Shown one piece after another: positions 1-5,670 of a stretch of 9,819 nt of DNA; the first letter of the stretch is position 1; the number at the start of each line of letters is the position of its first letter. The stretch comes from Chloroflexota bacterium (GTDB lineage Bacteria; Chloroflexota; Anaerolineae; Anaerolineales; JACQED01): positions 1 through 9,819 of the forward strand of contig JACQED010000038.1 in the NCBI GenBank assembly GCA_016200785.1, in the 5' to 3' direction. The translations under genes were made by a program, and so were the position numbers. The notes below the pieces were generated by a model. It searched no databases, was not told the DNA's origin, and worked only from the letters and a program-made list of their open reading frames with translations.

Positions 1-97
1 GCAAAAAGCCTTTTCTCACCGCGAAGACGCGAAGGACGCCAAGAAAACACCTGAAAACTTCGCGCTCTTGGCGGCTTCGCGGTTAAATTCCGGGTTT
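1..97. repeat. Palindromic dispersed repeat, copy A (left end may lie outside the window)
   Basis: The block is a broken palindrome. ACCGCGAAG (18-26) pairs with CTTCGCGGT (75-83), ACGCCAAGA (36-44) pairs with 66-74 with one mismatch, and CGCGAAG (28-34) pairs with CTTCGCG (58-64). A related copy lies at 1598-1685, and similarity covers the flanks too: GCAAAA-GC before the left arm and CGCGGTT-N-AATTCC after the right arm. It has no transposase and no convincing coding potential. It sits upstream of the DUF4058 pseudogene and could act as a REP/MITE-like element or a transcript-end structure; the function is not known. Because similarity begins at base 1, the true left boundary may be outside the window. 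Confidence 0.75.
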
Positions 98-256
98 TTT
101 CAACAGAGTCACTCATGGATTGCTCCCGACACGCGACGGCGACGGCGCCAAAACGGAGTTATACTATGGGTATCCGGGCGCGTTGCCCGCTCGCCGGAGC
201 GCCATCGTGGCTGCTCGTTTGCTCCGTACGCCTCACTCACTGGTTGGAGATATCCC

Positions 257-942
257 ATGCCTAGCCCATTTCCCGGAATGGACCCTTACCTGGAAGACCC
301 GGCGCGCTGGCCGGACGTGCACCAGAGCCTGATCACATACATCCGCAATGCGCTCCAGCCTCAGGTGCGCCCCCGCTATTACGCCCGCATGGGCGAGCGG
401 GTGTACGTCGTCATGCCTCCCCAGGCCATGTACCCGGACGTGCTCCTGATTCAGCGGCCGGTGCGAGAGTCGGCTCCGGCCTATGGCGGCTCTGCCCCGG
501 CCTTGCAAGTCCGTGCCGACGATGCAACTCCCGCGTGGCCGATTATTCTCACGCTGCCCCCGGTGGAGCATCGCGAGCCAATCGTCGAAATCGTCTCTGC
601 GACTTGCTTTCCGGTGGGGAAGCCGTCGTCGCCATCCCGGAGGAAAGTCTGGCATCCTTGCCGCACTACCGTTATTTGGTGAGCGTGCGGCGGGCGCCGG
701 AGCGCCACCGCTTTGAAGTCTACCCGATCCGCCTGGCGCACACCCTTCCGCGAATACACGTGCCCCTCCGGGAGCCAGATCCCGACGTTGACCTGGACTT
801 GCAAGCCGTTCTCGCGAAATGTTACGACGACGGCGGATATGAGGGGCTGATAGATTATCGGCGGCCCCCGCGCGCGCCGCTTTCAGCAGAAGAGATTGCC
901 TGGCTGGACGGGCTGTTGAATGGCAAGGGTTTACGGCCCTGA
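257..942 (+). pseudogene. DUF4058 family protein, disrupted by internal deletion and frameshift
   Basis: The ATG at 257 is preceded by GGAG (246-249) with a 7-base spacer, and the protein opens with the family signature MPSPFPGMDPYLEDP. The frame from 257 reads as DUF4058 through REPIVEIVSAT (to about 604), then becomes nonsense and stops at 680-682. From about 601 the next frame reads DLLSGGEAVVAIPEE, then HRFEVYPIRL, PLREPDPDVDLDLQAV and the end LSAEEIAWLDGLLNGKGLRP, with a stop at 940-942. As I recall the family, roughly 40-50 residues lie between the EI-D-T segment and VEIDLLR-GE, including the ELLSPANK-like stretch, and these are missing here. This indicates an internal deletion of a length not divisible by three. 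The sequence CGACT (600-604) fits both sides of the junction. DUF4058 proteins are of unknown function. The rest of the sequence is well conserved, so the damage looks recent or could be an assembly error. Confidence 0.85.
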
Positions 943-981
943 GCGCTCTGCGGATCGGCTCTCGCAGTTCACCCGGCCCAA

Positions 982-1010
982 TTGACAATCCCTCACCGGG
1001 CTGGCATACT
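982..1010 (+). promoter_or_regulatory. Sigma-70-like promoter for the GT-C-like membrane protein
   Basis: A full-consensus TTGACA box (982-987) is followed after exactly 17 bases by CATACT (1005-1010), which matches the -10 consensus at 4 of 6 positions. Transcription would be expected to begin about 7 bases later, near 1017, only 1-3 bases before the GTG start at 1019. No Shine-Dalgarno sequence lies ahead of that GTG, so the message would be leaderless. The boxes are seen directly; promoter activity is inferred. Confidence 0.6.
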
Positions 1011-1018
1011 TCGCGCCC

Positions 1019-3028
1019 GTGCCTTCTTCCACTCCCAAACCCCCAAACTTCCTCCCCTCTCCCCTCGCCGCCCTCGCGCTCCTGCTGTTCGTCGCTAGTC
1101 TGGCGCTCGGCGTTGCGCGAGCATTGTCAACCCCGCCGGGTTACAACGTTGACGAATGGGCCCGAATGCCGTACATCCTGCGCACGGCGGCCTGTTGGCG
1201 GCAGTCGGCTGAATGGCTTTCGAGTGCGTTCCACTCCTCGTCGCCGGCGGCATGCTGGGAGGCAAAACACTTCGCCGGCAATCCCCTTTACTACCTGCTG
1301 CTCTCGATTCCCGAAGCCTTCGCGCTGGATCAGCCTGAGGCGACGCAATATCTCATCGCCCGGCTGACGACCGTCGGTCTCGGACTCGCAACGGTGTGCC
1401 TGGCGTGGCTGACTTGTCGCGAATTGTTGGGCGACCACGAGGGTCGCCCCTACATTGCGCTGGGGATCGCGGCGGCGGTTGCGCTGAATCAAGGTTTCGG
1501 CGACATCATGAGCGGCGTGAACAGCGATGCCAGCACGACCGCGGCGCTGGCCGTTTTGATTTACGCGATGGCCCGGCTCGAGAACAGCACTTCAGCCGCA
1601 AAAGGCTTGTCATCACCGCGAAGACGCGAAGAGCGCGAAGATTCTTTTGTATCAACTTCGCGTCTCCGCGGTTCAATTCCAGTTGCGTTCGACACAGCCT
1701 TTCGAGAAATTCGTGGAATTCGTGGCAAGACCGGAGATGCCGCCCTCCTCGCCGCCGCGCTGTTCATCTGCGCCAACTCGTCGAAGTCAGCGCTGTGGCT
1801 CAGCCTGCCGCTGGCCGCGTGGTGGGGCGTGTCACAACTCGGCGGGCGCGCTCGCCTCGCGATCATCGCAGTCATACTCCTCGGCGGGATCGCCGCGCTC
1901 ATCGTACCGGGCGGCCCGAGCGAGTGGACGACGCCGCAGTACTGGTTCGACACTGGCCCCGCCGAAATCGTGGGCGCGGCGCAGCGCGTCGAGGCCGATG
2001 GCCCAATGGGACCGCACGCCCTCGCCGTGCCGAGATCCGATCACAGCCGCCTCGGCGCCGTCCAATTTTTGCCGGATGCGACGGCACAACGACTGGCCGG
2101 CAAATCAATTACTTTCGGGGCCTGGCTGTTAGCGCCGGCGGGCGAGATCGTGCCGGGGCCAATCTGGGACGACGGCGGTCAGAGGGTCCACGCGTGGATG
2201 GTCGGAACGGGACGCTGGCAATTCGTCGCGTCGGCGGCGCAAGTGAGCCGGGGCGCGCGGACGGGCGCGATCGTGCTCTCGCATCCGGCGACCGGAGCGC
2301 GTGTGCTGTTCGACGGGCTGGTCGTCGCCGAGGGAGTCTTCTCGCCCGATACGCCTCCGCAGTTTGCCGACATCCGGGGCCAGTCTGGCACGTGGGGCGG
2401 CAGACCATTCGACAATCTGCTGTCAAATCCGTCGGTCGAGGCGACCTGGCCGACCCTCCGCGAGGAGATTGGGCCGCGCGATCTCAAAGTCTACAACGGC
2501 CGCCTGCGTTCGTTGCTGGCCTGGCGCCGGACCGCGCCGGCGTATCCGGCTGTTCTGAAGTGGCTATTCGTCGGCTTCTGGTCGGAGTTCAGCGGTATTT
2601 ACCCTGGGCTGACAGCGAGTGCTTTGATCCCGTTCACGTTGTTAACGGCAGCGGGGGTGACGGGGGCGGTGATCGTAGGCTTCTCGCGCGGAGACGGGGC
2701 GCGGCGCGCAGTCCGCTTCTTTGCGCCGCCGGCGATCATCATCTGGCTGGCGGTGATTCTACGGGCGGACCTTTGGCCGAATTTGCCGGAGGTATTCTCT
2801 TTCGCCGGGGCACGCTACGCGCTGACCGGGATCATGCCCACTATGGCGCTGATCGTCGTGGGGTCGCTCCACTGGGTTCCACACCGGGCGCGCCGCGCCG
2901 CCCTGGCCGCCCTCGTGCTGGGCCTGTGGTTTGCCAGCGTACACATTCTCACTCGCGTGCAAATCCCCTTTTATCATTGCCTGCTTCAGACGCCGGCGGT
3001 CGCCGATTGCCTGACGACACTACGCTGA
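1019..3028 (+). CDS. Multi-pass membrane protein, GT-C / DUF2142-like, with an extracytoplasmic jelly-roll-like domain
   Basis: This 669-residue protein is probably an integral-membrane glycosyltransferase-like protein, which would use lipid-linked sugars at the outer face of the membrane. A first hydrophobic helix (about 14-35) is followed by a loop with an acidic pair (DE, 45-46) and the GNPLYYLLL motif (88-95), which corresponds to the HPPLYYLL motif of GT39/DUF2142-type proteins. Further helices lie near 112-135, 145-160, 170-187, 240-270 and 278-297. Residues about 300-510 form a large soluble insert resembling a CBM/jelly-roll domain, with FGAWLLAP, VLFDGLVVAEG and DNLLSNPSVEATW. C-terminal helices lie near 515-555, 567-583, 600-618 and 625-643, including ARYALTGIMPTMALIVVG, which resembles the GRYLFP segment of these families. 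The GTG start is used because the next in-frame candidates would remove the first helix. Residues about 191-238 are encoded by inserted repeat DNA (1598-1732). No enzymatic activity can be assigned with certainty. Confidence 0.8.
   Translation: MPSSTPKPPNFLPSPLAALALLLFVASLALGVARALSTPPGYNVDEWARMPYILRTAACWRQSAEWLSSAFHSSSPAACWEAKHFAGNPLYYLLLSIPEAFALDQPEATQYLIARLTTVGLGLATVCLAWLTCRELLGDHEGRPYIALGIAAAVALNQGFGDIMSGVNSDASTTAALAVLIYAMARLENSTSAAKGLSSPRRREEREDSFVSTSRLRGSIPVAFDTAFREIRGIRGKTGDAALLAAALFICANSSKSALWLSLPLAAWWGVSQLGGRARLAIIAVILLGGIAALIVPGGPSEWTTPQYWFDTGPAEIVGAAQRVEADGPMGPHALAVPRSDHSRLGAVQFLPDATAQRLAGKSITFGAWLLAPAGEIVPGPIWDDGGQRVHAWMVGTGRWQFVASAAQVSRGARTGAIVLSHPATGARVLFDGLVVAEGVFSPDTPPQFADIRGQSGTWGGRPFDNLLSNPSVEATWPTLREEIGPRDLKVYNGRLRSLLAWRRTAPAYPAVLKWLFVGFWSEFSGIYPGLTASALIPFTLLTAAGVTGAVIVGFSRGDGARRAVRFFAPPAIIIWLAVILRADLWPNLPEVFSFAGARYALTGIMPTMALIVVGSLHWVPHRARRAALAALVLGLWFASVHILTRVQIPFYHCLLQTPAVADCLTTLR
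1598..1685. repeat. Palindromic dispersed repeat, copy B, embedded in frame in a coding region
   Basis: ACCGCGAAGACGCGAAG (1615-1631) faces CTTCGCGTCTCCGCGGT (1656-1672), giving 17-base arms with a single mismatch around a 24-base loop. The flanks match copy A at 1-97 (GCAAAA-GC on the left, CGCGGTT-N-AATTCC on the right). Translation in the host frame gives a low-complexity charged stretch (PRRREERED). The reading frame stays open through the whole element, so the host protein is lengthened rather than broken. Confidence 0.8.
1701..1728. repeat. Short tandem repeat ATTCGTGG, second part of the insertion
   Basis: ATTCGTGG occurs at 1709-1716 and again at 1718-1725 with a period of 9 bases, inside TTCGAGAAATTCGTGG. 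It follows copy B by about 15 bases and encodes FREIRGIRGK in the membrane protein. I recall similar -ATTCGTGG- strings as common intergenic repeats in environmental genomes, so copy B plus this stretch probably form one composite insertion of about 140 bases. That origin is inferred. Confidence 0.5.
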
Positions 3029-3037
3029 CGGAAACAA

Positions 3038-3071
3038 GGGAAATACCGGAACTAAAGGAAAGGTATTTCCC
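3038..3071. terminator. Bidirectional hairpin between convergent genes
   Basis: GGGAAATACC (3038-3047) and GGTATTTCCC (3062-3071) form a perfect 10-base stem with a 14-base loop. It lies in the 43-base gap between the stop of the membrane protein (3026-3028) and the stop of the oppositely directed asnB (3072-3074). A smaller nested pair, GGAACT (3048-3053) with AGTTCC (3074-3079), offers an alternative fold. No long T-run follows on either strand, so this is not a textbook intrinsic terminator, but its placement fits shared 3'-end formation. Confidence 0.6.
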
Positions 3072-4985
3072 TCAGTTCCCCATTTCTTGCAGTTCCTTTT
3101 CTTCAATCCACCTCTCATGCCACAGCGCGAAGTTCAATAGATACCACGCCAGATCGTCGCGGCGGGCCAGCATTCGCTCGATGGGATCCCAGCGGAAGTA
3201 GTCGGTGCGGGCGCAGAAGTCGCGGAGCTTGTCGCGGGTGAACGCGCCAAGCGATTCCGACAACCACTCCTCCACCGGCACGCGGAAGCCCTGCTTGGGA
3301 CGGTCAATGATCTCGTCGGGGATCACGCCGCGCACCGCGCGCTTGAGCAAATGCTTGGGATGGCCGCCGTCGAGTTTCACTTTCTGCGGAATGCTCATCG
3401 CCAGCCCGACGAATTCGTGATCGAGGAACGGGAGGCGCGCTTCCACCGAGGTCGCCATCGTCATCTTGTCCACCCGCATCAGCAGCAATTCGGGCAAGCG
3501 GAAGCGCAGATCGAGATAACTCATCCAGTGGAGATAATCCGTGATGGGACTGCGCTCGTCGAAGCGGGCGCGGTACGGGCGGATGACGTCGTGCGAGGTG
3601 AGGCCCGCCGTGCGGCGGCTGGCGGCGTCCGATAATAGCCGCCGCTTTCGCTCCTCTCCGAATGCAATCGCCCCGCCCCAGAAAAGTTCCTCGCCCGCCG
3701 TCCCGCGCCGCAGATATTCGTATCGGAGATTGTCGCGCATGGGCGCGGCGGCGGCCAGCGCCGCCCGGCGAATCGGCGCGGGCAGTGCGCCGTAGGCCTG
3801 CCACGCCCCGCGCCGCAGTTTCAGCGCGGCCATCCAGTGGGCATATCCGCCGAACAGTTCATCGCTCCCCTCTCCCACCTGAAGCACGATCGTCCCGTTG
3901 TCGCGGGCGAGTTTGGAAACGAAGTACACCGGCACACACACCGGGTCGGCAATCGGCTCGTCTTGATGGTAGATCAGCTTCGGCAGAAACTCGATGAAGT
4001 CGCGCGCGCCGATGAGCGTTTCGTGGTGGTCAGTTCGGAAGTGCTCGGCTACGCGGCGCGCATATTGAAACTCGTTGTAACTCTCGTGATCGTGATAGCC
4101 GATAGAGAACGTTTGCACCGGGCGATCCATCAGTTCGGCCATCAGCGCGGTGTTGGTGCTGGAGTCGATCCCGCCGGAGAGCAGGACGCCGAAGGGCACG
4201 TCGCTGACCATGCGCAGTTTGACCGACTCGCGCAGTTTGGCGACGAGGCGCGCCGCGTGCTCGTCTTCGCTCAACCCCGGCTCGACGCGGGCGTTGTCGA
4301 AAACGTCCCAGTATTCCTCGACGCGGAGTTGCCCATCCTCGCCGATCGTCGCGCGGTGGCCGGCGGGGAGTTTGAAGATGTCTTTGAAGAGGGTGCGCGG
4401 CGGCGGCGTGGTGAGGAAGGTGAGGAAGTGATAGAAAGCCTCGTCGTCCACTTTGCGCTTTACGGCGGGGTGCAACAAAAGCGATTTGATTTCACTGCCA
4501 AAGAGGAACTGCCCGCCGGCAAAGGTGTAATACAGCGGCTTGACGCCGAGCCGGTCGCGGGCGAGAAACAGTTCGCGTTGGCGCGCGTCCCAGATCGCGA
4601 TGGCGAACATCCCGCGCAAATAATGCACGCAGTCCGGCCCGAACTCCTGATACAGCCGCAGGATCACCTCGGTGTCGGAGCGCGAGCGGAAGGTGTGGCC
4701 GCGGGCTTCGAGCATCGGGCGATGCTCGGCGAAGTTGTACACTTCGCCGTTGTAAACGATCCACAGACTGCCGTCGTCGCTCGACATCGGCATGTGGCCG
4801 GCGGGCGAGAGGTCAATGATCGAAAGCCGGCGGCTGGCGAGGCCCATACGGCCATCGGGCGAGCAATACGACCCGGCGTCGTCCGGCCCGCGATGGGCGA
4901 TGATCTCGCGCATCCGGTCGAGGAGGGTTTCGTCTATTGGAGGGTTGGAGGGAGAAAGAGAGAGGATGCCAGCGAGGCCACACAC
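3072..4985 (-). CDS. asnB: Glutamine-hydrolysing asparagine synthetase (AsnB-type amidotransferase)
   Basis: This 637-residue enzyme moves the amide nitrogen of glutamine to aspartate, or to another carboxylate in a modification pathway, using ATP. The N-terminal class II glutaminase domain (about 2-200) begins with the nucleophile Cys2 (MCGLAGIL) and has HRGPDDAG (31-38), SRRLSIIDLS (51-60), YNGEVYN (78-84) and SDTEV (103-107). The synthetase domain carries the PP-loop SGGIDSS (270-276) and a second nucleotide-site motif, GEGSDELFGGY. The start is GTG at 4985; Cys2 must follow the initiator, which fixes it. The only upstream purine-rich element, AGGA (complement of 4998-5001), is a distant 12 bases away. 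The length is normal for bacterial AsnB and for the related amidotransferases of exopolysaccharide loci. The gene starts 6 bases after the HEPN remnant stops and is probably co-transcribed with the kinase and MNT genes. A role in glycan modification is possible given the neighbouring GT4 and methyltransferase genes, but asparagine synthesis is the default reading. Confidence 0.95.
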   Translation of the reverse strand: MCGLAGILSLSPSNPPIDETLLDRMREIIAHRGPDDAGSYCSPDGRMGLASRRLSIIDLSPAGHMPMSSDDGSLWIVYNGEVYNFAEHRPMLEARGHTFRSRSDTEVILRLYQEFGPDCVHYLRGMFAIAIWDARQRELFLARDRLGVKPLYYTFAGGQFLFGSEIKSLLLHPAVKRKVDDEAFYHFLTFLTTPPPRTLFKDIFKLPAGHRATIGEDGQLRVEEYWDVFDNARVEPGLSEDEHAARLVAKLRESVKLRMVSDVPFGVLLSGGIDSSTNTALMAELMDRPVQTFSIGYHDHESYNEFQYARRVAEHFRTDHHETLIGARDFIEFLPKLIYHQDEPIADPVCVPVYFVSKLARDNGTIVLQVGEGSDELFGGYAHWMAALKLRRGAWQAYGALPAPIRRAALAAAAPMRDNLRYEYLRRGTAGEELFWGGAIAFGEERKRRLLSDAASRRTAGLTSHDVIRPYRARFDERSPITDYLHWMSYLDLRFRLPELLLMRVDKMTMATSVEARLPFLDHEFVGLAMSIPQKVKLDGGHPKHLLKRAVRGVIPDEIIDRPKQGFRVPVEEWLSESLGAFTRDKLRDFCARTDYFRWDPIERMLARRDDLAWYLLNFALWHERWIEEKELQEMGN

Positions 4986-4991
4986 GATCGA

Positions 4992-5241
4992 TCAGGTTCC
5001 TGCCACATCACCCGCATCCGTCCGCTCCAGGAATTGGGCAAAAGCCAATAGCTCAGATCGCAACCGCTCAAACAACGCCCGAATAGAATCCGTGCAAGTT
5101 GAGCGCGACAGCATCGATATGAAAATCATCGGCGGTCCGTTTTGCCTGTTGCCAGCCGGCCACAATGCGCTTCACGACCCGCTGTAGCTCGTCGAGTTCC
5201 TGGCGAATGCGGCTCGCCAGTTCCGTCAACGCTTCGGTCAA
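4992..5241 (-). pseudogene. HepT-like HEPN protein remnant (toxin/partner of the adjacent MNT), internally deleted and frameshifted
   Basis: The start is TTG at 5241, directly after the MNT stop (5242-5244), with a strong AAGGAGG 5 bases upstream. The first frame encodes 57 residues with helical, amphipathic character (LTELASRIRQELDELQRVV) and ends DAVALNLHGFYSGVV before a stop at 5068-5070. FH-DAVALNLHGFYSG closely resembles the N-terminal half of HepT-like partners of MNT nucleotidyltransferases. The frame then shifts. The continuation LFERLRSELLAFAQFLERTD, ending at 4992, resembles the C-terminal helix of the same proteins as I recall them. Intact members are about 130-160 residues long, so the middle part, where the catalytic RX4-6H motif normally lies, appears to be deleted. 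The product cannot be an active HEPN ribonuclease. The alternative reading, a short genuine 57-residue ORF, is less likely because homology resumes in the other frame. Confidence 0.7.
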
Positions 5242-5670
5242 TCAAGCCTCCTTGGTCTCGGCCGGCAACTCGGCTGCAGGCTCCACTTCCTGACCCTCAC
5301 GCTCGATACGCTGGCGCAGTGACGGGCGGCAGTTCATGGGATCGACCAGATCGATCTCGAACTCGGCACTCAGCCCGGTGACAGCGGCGACTGCGCGATA
5401 GAAATGCTGTGGAGGTAAGTCGACCACCGCCAGGTCAATGTCAGACCAGTGGGAAAAATGATCCGGACGGGTAAGAGAGCCAAACGCCGCCACGCGTCCC
5501 GCTCCGAATTGCTGTTTCAGCAGTCGCGCCGCTTCTCGGGCCACTGCCCACGCGCGCGCGCGCCGCGCATCGAGTTCCAGACGCTGCTCGCGGCGGGCCC
5601 GTTCGAAGCGCCGGGCAGGATTGTATGCCCGGAGTGCCTCGGGCGTTAACTCTAGAGCCGTTTTGGCCAT
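5242..5670 (-). CDS. MNT-type minimal nucleotidyltransferase (MntA-like antitoxin of a HepT/MntA-type module)
   Basis: This 142-residue protein carries the nucleotidyltransferase signature: G64-S65, then 11 residues, then D77-I-D79 (FGSLTRP...HWSDIDLAVV). A likely third metal-binding acidic residue is D107 in FEIDLVD. Residues 20-57 form an Arg-rich helical N-terminal extension, and the C-terminus is Glu-rich and probably disordered. In characterised HepT/MntA systems the MNT protein adds AMP to a tyrosine of the HEPN ribonuclease and silences it; that role is known for the family and inferred here. The ATG at 5670 follows the kinase stop (5671-5673) with no gap, and AGGG lies 6 bases before it inside the kinase gene, so translation is probably coupled. 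The HEPN partner downstream is broken, leaving this as an orphan antitoxin with an apparently intact active site. Confidence 0.88.
   Translation of the reverse strand: MAKTALELTPEALRAYNPARRFERARREQRLELDARRARAWAVAREAARLLKQQFGAGRVAAFGSLTRPDHFSHWSDIDLAVVDLPPQHFYRAVAAVTGLSAEFEIDLVDPMNCRPSLRQRIEREGQEVEPAAELPAETKEA
5247..5253 (-). promoter_or_regulatory. Strong Shine-Dalgarno site for the HEPN remnant
   Basis: AAGGAGG on the minus strand lies inside the last codons of the MNT gene, 5 bases before TTG 5241. It decides the unusual TTG start of the HEPN gene and shows that this reading frame was once translated, in tight coupling with the MNT gene. Confidence 0.7.

Noticed and set aside
160..165. TATACT as a -10 box for the DUF4058 gene
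   Set aside because: No TTGACA-like sequence lies 15-19 bases upstream, so it is not supported beyond a single hexamer. I see nothing else in 98-245.
68..256. Upstream extension of the DUF4058 frame
   Set aside because: It reads through the palindromic repeat, has no family similarity, and the ATG at 257 has both a ribosome site and the conserved family N-terminus.
1396..3201. 601-codon plus-strand frame overlapping the membrane protein
   Set aside because: It is Arg-rich with no hydrophobic segments or domains and runs past the real stop into the convergent asnB gene.
3837..5051. 404-codon plus-strand open frame antisense to asnB
   Set aside because: It mirrors the conserved asnB gene, has no recognisable family or ribosome site, and is typical of shadow frames in GC-rich DNA.
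5547..5568. Alternating CG runs (also near 8836) as Z-DNA or a regulatory site
   Set aside because: They lie inside coding regions of Ala/Arg-rich proteins and are explained by codon choice in GC-rich DNA.
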